A DNA stretch of 64,000 nt from an uncultured Clostridium sp. (lineage in GTDB: Bacteria > Bacillota > Clostridia > TANB77 > CAG-508): the NCBI GenBank assembly GCA_945946655.1, contig CAMEWM010000001.1, forward strand, positions 68,365 through 132,364. The letters are read 5' to 3'. The notes beneath the pieces are model-generated. The model was given only the letters and a program-made list of their open reading frames with translations. It did not search any database and was not told the origin of the DNA. The position numbers and the translations under genes are program-made. Positions 54,271 to 63,444 of the stretch are shown one piece after another (position 1 is the first letter of the stretch; each line of letters opens with the position of its first letter).

Positions 54271-56079
54271 TTATTGTTCATTAAATATTGCTTCGAATTC
54301 TTCTCCTGTTATTTTTTCTTTTTCTAATAGAACTTTTGCTACAGCATGTAATTTATCTTCATGCGTTTTTAATATTTCTATTGCTTTATTATAACATGTG
54401 TCTATTATCTTCTTCATTTCTTCATCTATTATTCCAGCTGTTTCCTCTGAATATGTTTTTTCCTGTGCGAAATCTCTACCTAAAAATACTTCATTTTGAT
54501 CAGAGCCTAAAGTTATTGTTCCTAATCTTTGGCTCATACCATATTTAGTAACCATTGAGTTAGCAATTTTGGTTGCTCTTTCTATATCATTACTTGCTCC
54601 TGTTGATATATCATCTAATATCAAAGCCTCTGAGGCTCTACCACCTAATAAAGATATTATTTGCTCTATCATTTCTGTTTTTGACATGAATGATTTATCT
54701 TCTGTTGGTTGGTACATTGTATATCCTCCAGCCATTCCTCTTGGAACTATTGATATTTCATGAACTGCATCTTGTGTTGGTAAAAATCTACTTACAACTG
54801 CATGACCAGCTTCATGGTATGCAACTAGTCTCTTTTCTTTTTCGCTTCTTACCCTAGTTGTTTTCTCTGGTCCCATTGTAACTTTAACCATTGCATCTTC
54901 GATTTCTCTTTCATGAATTTCTTTTAAATTTCTTCTTGCTGCAAGCAATGCTGCTTCATTCAAAATATTCTCTAAATCTGCTCCTGAAAAACCTGCTGTA
55001 TTCTTAGCTATTATTTTTAAATCAACATCATCTGCTAATCTTTTTTGTCTACTATGAACTTCTAATATTTGTTCTCTTGCTCTTACATCTGGAAGTGATA
55101 CCACTATTTGCCTATCAAATCTACCTGGTCTTAATAAAGCTTTATCAAGTACATCTGGTCTATTGGTTGCAGCTAGCACAATAACGCCTTCGTTTGGAGC
55201 GAATCCATCCATTTCCACAAGTAATTGATTTAGAGTTTGTTCTCTTTCGTCATGTCCTCCTCCAAGGCCAGCACCTCTTTGACGACCAACAGCATCAATT
55301 TCATCAATAAATACTATACAAGGTGCTTTCTTCTTTGCCTCTTCAAATAAATCTCTAACACGTGACGCACCCACACCAACAAACATTTCAACAAAATCGG
55401 AACCACTGATTATAAAAAATGGTACTCCAGCTTCTCCTGCTACAGCTTTTGCAAGTAGTGTTTTACCAGTTCCTGGTTGCCCTACAAGTAATACTCCTTT
55501 TGGAATATGAGCTCCCATCTCTGTAAACTTTGTTGGATTTTTTAAGAACTCTACAATTTCTTCTAGTTCTTCCTTTTCTTCATCAACACCTGCAACATCA
55601 TCAAACGTTACTCTATTTTTATCTGTTGGATTTACAACTCTGGCTTTACTCTTTCCAAAAGTCATTGTTTTATTTCCACCTTGATTATTAGCTCCACTCA
55701 TTAGCATAAACCAGAATACCAAGAAAATGACAAGTATTCCTATTGGTGTTAATAGTGTTAAGAAAATCGCCCATACAGACTCAGATTTTTCTGTAACTGT
55801 TATTTGTCCAGTCTTCATATCGTCCTGTAAATTTTCCATTAAATTATCTACACTTGGAATATTTACTTTTTTCTCTATATTATCATTTTTCAACTTAACA
55901 TTTGCAGAATATCCATCTGCTTCTAATTCAATTTTCTCAACTTGACCTGCTTCTATTTTTGATATTAATTCAGAATACGCAAGTTTCGTATTTGAATTTT
56001 CTAAAATTGTAGATATCGCTACTACTAAAATTATTCCTATTATTAGCCATACAGCTAATGTTTTTAAACTGTTTTTCAA
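54271..56079 (-). CDS. ftsH: ATP-dependent zinc metalloprotease FtsH
   Basis: FtsH is a membrane-bound AAA+ protease that degrades membrane and regulatory proteins. The 602-residue protein has two membrane helices (about 10-25 and 105-125), Walker [11 protein letters not shown] (about 205), Walker [12 protein letters not shown], the SRH arginines and HEAGHAVV in the zinc protease domain. It starts with TTG 56079 after AAAGGAGG. It has a consensus promoter. The usual neighbour tilS is upstream on the same strand. Confidence 0.98.
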   Translation of the reverse strand: MKNSLKTLAVWLIIGIILVVAISTILENSNTKLAYSELISKIEAGQVEKIELEADGYSANVKLKNDNIEKKVNIPSVDNLMENLQDDMKTGQITVTEKSESVWAIFLTLLTPIGILVIFLVFWFMLMSGANNQGGNKTMTFGKSKARVVNPTDKNRVTFDDVAGVDEEKEELEEIVEFLKNPTKFTEMGAHIPKGVLLVGQPGTGKTLLAKAVAGEAGVPFFIISGSDFVEMFVGVGASRVRDLFEEAKKKAPCIVFIDEIDAVGRQRGAGLGGGHDEREQTLNQLLVEMDGFAPNEGVIVLAATNRPDVLDKALLRPGRFDRQIVVSLPDVRAREQILEVHSRQKRLADDVDLKIIAKNTAGFSGADLENILNEAALLAARRNLKEIHEREIEDAMVKVTMGPEKTTRVRSEKEKRLVAYHEAGHAVVSRFLPTQDAVHEISIVPRGMAGGYTMYQPTEDKSFMSKTEMIEQIISLLGGRASEALILDDISTGASNDIERATKIANSMVTKYGMSQRLGTITLGSDQNEVFLGRDFAQEKTYSEETAGIIDEEMKKIIDTCYNKAIEILKTHEDKLHAVAKVLLEKEKITGEEFEAIFNEQ

Positions 56080-56164
56080 AGTGTTTCCTCCTTTTGCCAG
56101 ATTTTTTGATTTTCTAGCATTTTATCTTTATATTATTTATCGTTTTACTCCTCAGATATTTTGC

Positions 56165-56193
56165 ACTATATCATATTATCGTGTTTATTTCAA
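56165..56193 (-). promoter_or_regulatory. SigA-type promoter of ftsH
   Basis: TTGAAA (56193-56188) and TATAGT (56170-56165) are 17 bases apart on the minus strand, about 85 bases before the start. Confidence 0.7.
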
Positions 56194-56255
56194 TACTTTC
56201 CGGCAAAGTTTATTATTACAAAATAATAACAAATTAATCATTACTACGGAAAGTA

Positions 56256-57245
56256 TTAGTTCTGCTTTTCAAAATATATTTTTTTATTCCTTACTGTTAT
56301 TTTTAAGTTTTTGTTTGGTGTTAAAAACTTATTTCCTATATTATTTCCACATAATATTATAATATCCTCAACATGCTTTTTTTCTATCCCATTTGCGGTT
56401 CCAAATATTTTTTTTGTAATATATAATATTAGTCTAGTTTTTATAACATATTCCAATAAATTAAACTTTTTTAAATCTAATGTTATACTTCCTATTTTTT
56501 CTTCTATAAGAATATCCTCATAAGTATTATTTATGACTTTTTCCATATATTCTTCTTCATTCAGAACAAGTTCTGATAGTCTATCTATTGTTTCAATAAT
56601 ATTAGGATTGAATTCCTTTTGTATATATGGAATAAGTTCATTTCTTATTTTATTTCTTGTATATGTATTATCGTTATTAGATTTATCATATTTAGGATAT
56701 AATTTATTGTCCTCACAATATTGTTCAATTTCATTTCTTTCGCATTTTATTAACGGTCTTATAAATTTGCCTTCCCTATAAGGTTTGATTCCACAAAGTC
56801 CAGAAATTCCGCTGCCTCTTAATAAGTGCATAAAAACCGTTTCTGCATTATCATTACAATTATGTGCTATCGCTATCTTATTAGCATTAACTTTTTTAGA
56901 AATTTCATCAAAGAAATTATATCTCTCTTTTCTACCAGCTTCCTCAGTCCCGATTTTTTGCTCTTCAGCTGTTTTTATTACATCAACAAATTTTATATAA
57001 CATTCAATATTTTTACTTTTACAATAATTTTTTACATATTCTGTCTCGTCATTTGCTTCTTTTCTAATCATATGATTTAAATGTGCTACTACAATTTGTT
57101 TGATTTTTAATTGTTCTTCTAAATAGACTAAATTATCTAGAAGACACATCGAATCAGGCCCACCTGATACTGCTACTACGATAATATCACCTGGATCTAT
57201 TAAATTATATTTACTTATTGTATCTAGTATTGTTTCTCTTACCAT
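56256..57245 (-). CDS. tilS: tRNA(Ile)-lysidine synthetase TilS
   Basis: TilS changes C34 of a tRNA-Ile to lysidine so that AUA is read as isoleucine, important in an AT-rich genome. The 329-residue protein has the PP-loop SGGPDSMCLL (residues 28-37), HLNHMIRKEA and the GHN-like AHNCNDNAET segment. The C-terminal domain is short compared with the 450-residue form of Bacillus, as in many small TilS proteins. It is ten bases after dnaB on the same strand. Confidence 0.93.
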   Translation of the reverse strand: MVRETILDTISKYNLIDPGDIIVVAVSGGPDSMCLLDNLVYLEEQLKIKQIVVAHLNHMIRKEANDETEYVKNYCKSKNIECYIKFVDVIKTAEEQKIGTEEAGRKERYNFFDEISKKVNANKIAIAHNCNDNAETVFMHLLRGSGISGLCGIKPYREGKFIRPLIKCERNEIEQYCEDNKLYPKYDKSNNDNTYTRNKIRNELIPYIQKEFNPNIIETIDRLSELVLNEEEYMEKVINNTYEDILIEEKIGSITLDLKKFNLLEYVIKTRLILYITKKIFGTANGIEKKHVEDIIILCGNNIGNKFLTPNKNLKITVRNKKIYFEKQN

Positions 57246-57254
57246 TTAAATTCC

Positions 57255-58583
57255 TTACTCTCTATATTTATCTAAATTAGCAAATTTTGTATACTGTCCA
57301 AGCCAAGCTAACTCTACTGTTCCCGTAGAACCCGCTCTTTGTTTTGCAATGATTACTTCTGCTATATTCTTTTTTTCAGAATCTTCATTATAATAGTCAT
57401 CCCTATATAAAAACATTACAATATCTGCATCTTGCTCAATAGAACCAGATTCACGTAAATCTGAAAGCATAGGCCTATGATCCGGTCTTGCTTCAACAGC
57501 TCTAGATAGCTGTGAAAGTGCTATTACTGGAACATCTAATTCTTTAGCAAGTATTTTTAACGATCTACTTATTTCTGCAATTTCTTGCTCTCTACTATTA
57601 GTTTTACCGCTTCCCTGTACTAGCTGCAAATAGTCAATTATTACAAGACCAATATTTTTCTCTAGTTTTAATTTTCTACATTTGGCACGTATCTCCATAA
57701 CAGATATTCCTGGAGTATCGTCAACATATATTTGGGCTTGCGATAGTTCTCCAGAAGTTTCTGCAAGTTTGCTTAATTCTTCATCATTTAATTCTCCAGT
57801 CCTTACATTGTTACTATCAACTAAAGCTTCACTACATAAAATTCTGTTGCCTACCTGCTCTTTAGACATTTCCAAGCTGAATACTGCCACTGGTACATTA
57901 GCTCTAGTAGCTGCATATGCACCTATATTTAGTGCAAAAGCCGATTTTCCCATTGCAGGTCTTGCTGCTATTAGTATAAATTCTGAACCATGTAATCCAG
58001 CTGTCATTCTATCCAGATCTATAAATCCAGTTGGTACTCCTGTTACATGTTGCTTTTGATTATATAGTTCTTCTAACTTTGCAAAAGATTCTACCAATAT
58101 ATCTTTAATTGCAGTATAGCCTTTCTGACTTTTCCTTTGCATCACATCAAAAATTTTTTTCTCCGCAATGTCCATTACATCTTCTACATTCTCTGTCTGC
58201 TCATATCCCATGCTTAAAATTTCATTTGCTGTTTTTATTAGATTTCTAAGCATAGATTTTTCTTCTACTATCTTTATATATCTATCAACATTAGCTGTAG
58301 TAGGAACTTTATCAGGAAGCACCGCTATATATTCTAATCCTCCAACAGCTTCTAACTTGTTCATAGATGAAAGCTCTGCTTTTAATGTAATAATATCTAT
58401 TGGTTCAGCTCTATTGTATATATTCAGTATTGCTTCATATATTATTTTATTATCTTCTCTATAAAAATCTTCTGGTTTTAAAGTTTCTATTGCAGAACTC
58501 ACAGCATCTTGATCTGTAAGCATACTTCCGATTACAGCTTGCTCTGCTTCAATATCTTGTGGTGGTACTTTGCCTAATTCCAT
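57255..58583 (-). CDS. dnaB: Replicative DNA helicase DnaB
   Basis: The 442-residue hexameric helicase unwinds DNA at the replication fork. It has the N-terminal DnaB collar domain (ending about 120), Walker A ARPAMGKSAFALN (about 207) and Walker B VIIDYLQLV (about 310), with SREQEIAEISRSLK and the arginine finger region. Length is typical. It follows rplI on the same strand, a common arrangement (rplI-dnaB). Confidence 0.97.
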   Translation of the reverse strand: MELGKVPPQDIEAEQAVIGSMLTDQDAVSSAIETLKPEDFYREDNKIIYEAILNIYNRAEPIDIITLKAELSSMNKLEAVGGLEYIAVLPDKVPTTANVDRYIKIVEEKSMLRNLIKTANEILSMGYEQTENVEDVMDIAEKKIFDVMQRKSQKGYTAIKDILVESFAKLEELYNQKQHVTGVPTGFIDLDRMTAGLHGSEFILIAARPAMGKSAFALNIGAYAATRANVPVAVFSLEMSKEQVGNRILCSEALVDSNNVRTGELNDEELSKLAETSGELSQAQIYVDDTPGISVMEIRAKCRKLKLEKNIGLVIIDYLQLVQGSGKTNSREQEIAEISRSLKILAKELDVPVIALSQLSRAVEARPDHRPMLSDLRESGSIEQDADIVMFLYRDDYYNEDSEKKNIAEVIIAKQRAGSTGTVELAWLGQYTKFANLDKYRE

Positions 58584-58621
58584 TATTATCTTTCCCTTCT
58601 GGATTACTTAAATTCTATATA

Positions 58622-59068
58622 CTATTCAGATATTATATCTACTTTTAGATTTCCCATAACGCCTTCATATAATTTAATATCTACACTAATCATTCCTAAG
58701 TTCTTTACTGTATCAGTTAAAATAATTTTCTTTTTGTCTATATTGATATTGTAGTCTCTTTTTAACCCTTCTGATATTTCCTTGCTAGTAACTCCGCCAA
58801 AAATCTTGCCATTTTCTCCAGCTTTAACTTTAATCTTTAACATTATTCCTTTTAACTTTTTGGCAATTTCTTCAGCTTCTTTTTTTTCAGTATCTTTTCT
58901 GAATTGATTTGATTCTTGTTTTGCTTTCAATTTACTCATATTTGTATTGTTAGCTTCTACAGCTAAATTTTTAGGAAATAGATAGTTTCTTGCATATCCG
59001 TCACTAGCTTCGATTACTTGATCCTTCTTTCCTACACCTTTTATATCACTTAATAAAATTACTTTCAT
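58622..59068 (-). CDS. rplI: 50S ribosomal protein L9
   Basis: The 148-residue ribosomal protein has the N-terminal MKVILLSDIKGVGKKDQVIE domain, a long connecting helix and the C-terminal domain. The ATG at 59077 lies inside the ribosome site; AAAGGA at 8-base spacing before ATG 59068 gives the standard MKVILL start. It is followed by dnaB after 38 bases and preceded by gdpP, the gdpP-rplI-dnaB order common in Firmicutes. Confidence 0.97.
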   Translation of the reverse strand: MKVILLSDIKGVGKKDQVIEASDGYARNYLFPKNLAVEANNTNMSKLKAKQESNQFRKDTEKKEAEEIAKKLKGIMLKIKVKAGENGKIFGGVTSKEISEGLKRDYNINIDKKKIILTDTVKNLGMISVDIKLYEGVMGNLKVDIISE

Positions 59069-59188
59069 AACTCTCATCCTTTCTATTTCTTCAACGTATA
59101 TTTTACTATTTTATTGCTAATTTGTATACAGCTTATCTCCAAATTGTGAAAAAATTGTTAATATTTATTTACTTCAACTAATATAAAT

Positions 59189-59225
59189 AAAAGGACACAT
59201 CTATTCAATAATAGATATGTCTTTT
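59189..59225 (-). terminator. Terminator after gdpP
   Basis: The stem 59189-59205 with 59210-59225 has minor mismatches and an A run on the left that becomes T on the minus strand. It overlaps the gdpP stop region and separates gdpP from rplI. Confidence 0.7.
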
Positions 59226-59227
59226 GT

Positions 59228-61240
59228 TTATGATATTTCTGTAAAATATTCATTTATTCTATTTATCAATTCTTGTTTTACTTCTTCTTGTGTCATTCCT
59301 TCTATCTGCGCTCCAGCAACAGTTATATGGCCTCCTCCGCCAAGTTTTTCTAGTATTAGTTGTACATTAATATCTCCAATTGATCTACCACTTATACAGA
59401 TTTTATCATCCATTTTTCCTATTACAAATGAAGCTGTAATATTACTAATTGTTAATAATTCATCTGCGGCTTTTGCACATATTATGTTTGCATCACTATC
59501 TTCTTTATCATATATAGAAATAGCTATCGTATCATTAATTATTTCTGAGTTTGCTACTATTTCGGAAATTTTATTATATGTTTCTAAATCACTTTGAAAC
59601 CATTTTTTTACTTTAATTATATCTACTCCACATTTTCTTAAAAATGCTGCAGCTTCGAAAGTCCTTACTCCTGTTTTAAAAGTAAAATTTTTAGTATCCA
59701 TCATAATACCTGCATACAAAGCTTCTACTTCAAAAGGATCTAGTTTTATAGTTTTATCAGCATACTCAACTAATTCTGTTACCAATTCACAAGCAGATGA
59801 TGCATATACTTCATGAAAAGTTAATATTGCATTCTCTATATAATCAGTGCCTCTTCTATGGTGATCAATAACAGCAATTTTTTCTGTTTTCTCTAATAAC
59901 TCCGGAACTTCTACATAATTTTTCTTATCTGTATCAACTACTATTAATAATGAGTCTTCATTTATTTCAGCTAATGCTTCGTTTTTATCTATAATAACAT
60001 CTTCATATTTTTTTGTTTCTTTAAGATCTTTAATAAAGGAATCTAAGCTTGTACCATTGGTTTCATTAACTATATATGCTTTTTTTCCTATGGTTGTAGC
60101 TATCCTGTATAAACCCATGCTTGCACCCATGGCATCTATATCACTATTTGTATGTCCCATTATTATAACATTGCTAACTCCATTCATTAGCTCTTCTAAT
60201 GCTTGTGCAACAATTCTAGCTTTTACTCTAGTACGCTTTTCTACCTCCTGTGTTCTTCCTCCAAAGAAGTAATATTTGCCATTTTGTTTTATTATCGCTT
60301 GATCTCCTCCACGTCCAAGAGCAATATCTATTACAGCCTTTGCCGATTTATATTCATCTAGGTTATTTTTTGCATCCTCTGAAATTGCTATACTTAAAGT
60401 TAATTGTATATTGTCATTAGTCTTTATTTCTTTGATTTCATCTAGTATTTCAAATTTGTCTTCTTTTATTTTTTCTAGATGGTATTGGTCAAAAATACAC
60501 ACATATGAGTCTCTTTCTGACTTAATTAGTAATCCATTATACTTATTTACCCATGCATATATACTTTTTTCAGCGTCAGAAGTTATTTTTAATTTTTCTT
60601 CCTCTGTCGTTCTTTGCATTAATTCCTCATAATTATCAAGTACGATAATCCCTATACACGTTCTAGAATTGTTATACTCTTGCAAAAGCTTTATATGATT
60701 TGTTTCATCTAAGAAATATATTGTAGTCATATATTCAGATGAATTTTTATGTTCTCTTTCTCTTATCTTAGTATATTCAGCAATTATTTTATAATTTTTT
60801 TCTCCTATTTGCATACTCTCACAAATAGAGATGTTATTTGTATCCTTGTCTTTTTCGACATTAATTTTTAACTCTTTAATTACATCATTTAGAGTTACTT
60901 TTATATCAACATTGGCAAACTCTTTAATAAAATTACTACTTTTCCATATGATATTTCCATTAGTGTCAATGACAATCAAAGGAAAAGGCGAATTTATTAT
61001 TGTACTTTGAGCTGCTTTATCTACGCTTAAAGTTAACTCATTTATATGGTCAGATATTTCAGTTTTTCTTTTATTGTTTGCCCAAATAGTATATATTACC
61101 ACAAGAACATAAGTTAATATTGCTGGTATAATTGTCTTTGGCTCTATTATAGTTAATACAATTAATATTATCGCTATTATTACTAAATATATTTTAGTTC
61201 TAGATACCAGTTTATCTAAATTCATTTTAGTTTTCAGCAT
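59228..61240 (-). CDS. gdpP: Cyclic-di-AMP phosphodiesterase GdpP
   Basis: GdpP degrades c-di-AMP and so controls potassium and cell-wall homeostasis. The 670-residue protein has two N-terminal membrane helices (about 15-50), a PAS-like domain, a degenerate GGDEF domain (about 190-330) and a DHH/DHHA1 module with HTNSDIDAMG (about 365), DTDKK, DHHRRG and GGGGHITVAG at the end. Length is typical. It starts at 61240 after GTGGAG. Confidence 0.97.
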   Translation of the reverse strand: MLKTKMNLDKLVSRTKIYLVIIAIILIVLTIIEPKTIIPAILTYVLVVIYTIWANNKRKTEISDHINELTLSVDKAAQSTIINSPFPLIVIDTNGNIIWKSSNFIKEFANVDIKVTLNDVIKELKINVEKDKDTNNISICESMQIGEKNYKIIAEYTKIREREHKNSSEYMTTIYFLDETNHIKLLQEYNNSRTCIGIIVLDNYEELMQRTTEEEKLKITSDAEKSIYAWVNKYNGLLIKSERDSYVCIFDQYHLEKIKEDKFEILDEIKEIKTNDNIQLTLSIAISEDAKNNLDEYKSAKAVIDIALGRGGDQAIIKQNGKYYFFGGRTQEVEKRTRVKARIVAQALEELMNGVSNVIIMGHTNSDIDAMGASMGLYRIATTIGKKAYIVNETNGTSLDSFIKDLKETKKYEDVIIDKNEALAEINEDSLLIVVDTDKKNYVEVPELLEKTEKIAVIDHHRRGTDYIENAILTFHEVYASSACELVTELVEYADKTIKLDPFEVEALYAGIMMDTKNFTFKTGVRTFEAAAFLRKCGVDIIKVKKWFQSDLETYNKISEIVANSEIINDTIAISIYDKEDSDANIICAKAADELLTISNITASFVIGKMDDKICISGRSIGDINVQLILEKLGGGGHITVAGAQIEGMTQEEVKQELINRINEYFTEIS

Positions 61241-61349
61241 ATATTTTACACTCCACCTTTTATATAACTTATATTCTACATTATTTTGCTACATTTGTCA
61301 ATTTATCGTTTTATAAACACATATTAAATAGAGTGTATCATTTTTTCTT

Positions 61350-62306
61350 TTATATAGTTGCCCTTTTATTATTACTTCTTATTTTTTCTCTTTTATTAGT
61401 TCTAATTAGTATAAAGTTTGGAGACTCTTTTTTATTTTCCTTTTTTAATAAATTGTCTTCTATTCTCACTACGTATGTATCAATATTACTGTTTTGAATT
61501 ATGTACTTATTGCCCCTGTAGTATACAATAGCTTTGTTTTTCTCTTCTTCTATTATTTCTATATTATTATTGCTATTTTGATTCTCTTCTGCTATAAATC
61601 GGATATTTAATCCATATAATAAAGGCAATATTATTTTTATTACAATCTTATAAAATGTGTTTATATTGGTATTCTCTTGAATACTTTTTTTCTTCTTTAG
61701 CTTTATTTTTTTTCCTATTATATATGCACTTATAATAAAATCCTGTTGATTATATTCTCTTATTCCTTCTAGATTCGCGATAACTATATTTTTATTTTTT
61801 TCTTCTATATCTGCTATATTATCTATACTATAATCTTCTATATATCTTCCTAAATTTATTAATTTTTCATATTCTATAATTGGGAACTTATTGTTAGAAT
61901 CAAAGTTTACTAGATTTAAATTTTTCTTTTTAATATTATTTTTAAATATTTCTAAAATTTTACTCTTGTTTGTCTTAGAAAAGAATATTGTATTTATATT
62001 ATATTTTTTTATAATTTTAGTAATTGAATTTTGACTTAAGTTACTATCTATCACAATTATTGTATTTCTTAACATTATATTCGCTAAATATGTTACAAAA
62101 AATTCGTATCTACTTTCTGAGATAATAGCTATTCTTTTATTCTTTATTTTACTATTTATAGCTCTGGCTAATGAATATATATCAAACCTGTAATTAAAAT
62201 AATTTATATCTTTAATATATCCTTTATCAATTGTAGCTGCATTTTTCGATTTATACTTATTATAAGCAAAATCTACTAATCCTTTAACAGTTAATATTTG
62301 TTTCAT
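61350..62306 (-). CDS. Degenerate adenylate-forming (ANL)-like protein
   Basis: The 318-residue protein resembles the N-terminal part of acyl-CoA synthetase/AMP-ligase proteins: an N-terminal helix, then RIAIISESRYEFFVTYLAN and a following TIIVIDSNLSQNSITKII segment, as in the first ANL subdomain. The phosphate-binding SGTTG loop and the A8 aspartate motif are not seen, and the middle is lysine- and asparagine-rich. It is therefore probably not an active ligase. Function unknown. It lies between gdpP and the GGDEF gene on the same strand. Confidence 0.55.
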   Translation of the reverse strand: MKQILTVKGLVDFAYNKYKSKNAATIDKGYIKDINYFNYRFDIYSLARAINSKIKNKRIAIISESRYEFFVTYLANIMLRNTIIVIDSNLSQNSITKIIKKYNINTIFFSKTNKSKILEIFKNNIKKKNLNLVNFDSNNKFPIIEYEKLINLGRYIEDYSIDNIADIEEKNKNIVIANLEGIREYNQQDFIISAYIIGKKIKLKKKKSIQENTNINTFYKIVIKIILPLLYGLNIRFIAEENQNSNNNIEIIEEEKNKAIVYYRGNKYIIQNSNIDTYVVRIEDNLLKKENKKESPNFILIRTNKREKIRSNNKRATI

Positions 62307-62420
62307 TTAATCACTTTCCTCTCATTTCATTATTAACTGTTTTTAATTATAAGTTAGTCCCATTTTAAAGTCAATTCAATTCGTAAGACAAATTCTTTGC
62401 ATTTTCTACATTTTATGTAA

Positions 62421-62451
62421 AAAACATCATACAAAAAATGTATGATGTTTT
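62421..62451 (-). terminator. Terminator after the GGDEF gene
   Basis: A perfect 13-bp stem, 62421-62433 with 62439-62451, has a five-A loop. The minus strand follows with TTTTTTACAT. Confidence 0.8.
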
Positions 62452-62452
62452 T

Positions 62453-63376
62453 TTATTTTTTTCTTCTATCTATTACATATGTACTTCCTGGTATCGTTTT
62501 TGATAAATGCTTTACTTGAGCTCCTGCTTCTCCTATCTCTAATGTATTATGAAATCTTCCAGGTTCAACTTCTACAGCCCCTACAGATATTGTAGTTAAT
62601 GGAAATTCCTCTATAATGCCTTTTCTGTTTGGAACTTCTAAATAGCCCTTTGCCACATCATCTTCCGAAAAATATTTTTTTATATTTTTATCGAATTCTA
62701 ATATTATATTTTGGCATATTTTTTCGTAATCTTGGTCCTCTATTATTGCTATAAAATCATCTCCACCAATATGTCCAACAAAATTATTATCCTCATCTTT
62801 TGAATGCACATTTTTTATAATTGTTCTAGCTGTAAACTTAATTATTTCATCTCCATTAGAGAAGCCATAAACATCATTATAAGCCTTAAAATTATCTAAA
62901 TCGAAATACAACATTACAAAAAATTCTTTTTTCATTAGTCTTCGTTTCATTTCTGCTTGTATTTGAACATTTCCTGGTAAATTAGTTAAAGGGCTTACTT
63001 TTCTGTTTATATATAGCAAATTGATAATATTCTGGATTGTATAATATAAGTATTCAAAGTCTATAGGATTTTTTATAAAATATGTTGCTGCTGCTTTTAA
63101 TATTTCTACTCTATGTTCCCTAGTAGTATTTGAAGTTATAACTATAACTGGCGTTATAGAATTATCATCATTATCTCTTATCTTATGACATATTTCTGTT
63201 GCATTTTCGGTAATTGTATCTTCGTTGATTATTATTAATGCTGGTATATCTTTCAATGCAATATCAATATTTTCTGTTTTTATCTGTTTAAATTTAAAAT
63301 TTTTGTCAGGTTTAAATATTTCGTTTAATTTTTTTCTTAAACTTTCATCATCATCAATTAGATAAACAGTATGCAT
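62453..63376 (-). CDS. Response-regulator-like diguanylate cyclase (GGDEF)
   Basis: The 307-residue protein combines an N-terminal receiver domain (about 1-120) with a GGDEF domain (about 140-305) that makes c-di-GMP. The active-site motif reads GGDDF, acceptable for activity, with FDLDNFKAYND before it. In the receiver the acidic pocket LIDDDES and a KNP lysine are present, but the expected phosphoacceptor position after the third strand reads IIIN (Asn51), so it may be a pseudo-receiver; Asp53 is nearby. No histidine kinase is adjacent. The start follows GAGGAGG. Confidence 0.85.
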   Translation of the reverse strand: MHTVYLIDDDESLRKKLNEIFKPDKNFKFKQIKTENIDIALKDIPALIIINEDTITENATEICHKIRDNDDNSITPVIVITSNTTREHRVEILKAAATYFIKNPIDFEYLYYTIQNIINLLYINRKVSPLTNLPGNVQIQAEMKRRLMKKEFFVMLYFDLDNFKAYNDVYGFSNGDEIIKFTARTIIKNVHSKDEDNNFVGHIGGDDFIAIIEDQDYEKICQNIILEFDKNIKKYFSEDDVAKGYLEVPNRKGIIEEFPLTTISVGAVEVEPGRFHNTLEIGEAGAQVKHLSKTIPGSTYVIDRRKK

Positions 63377-63444
63377 AAATTTTCCTCCTCTGTTACCAAA
63401 ACCACCTAGTTAGAAAAGAATATATTCATTATCTTACAACTATT

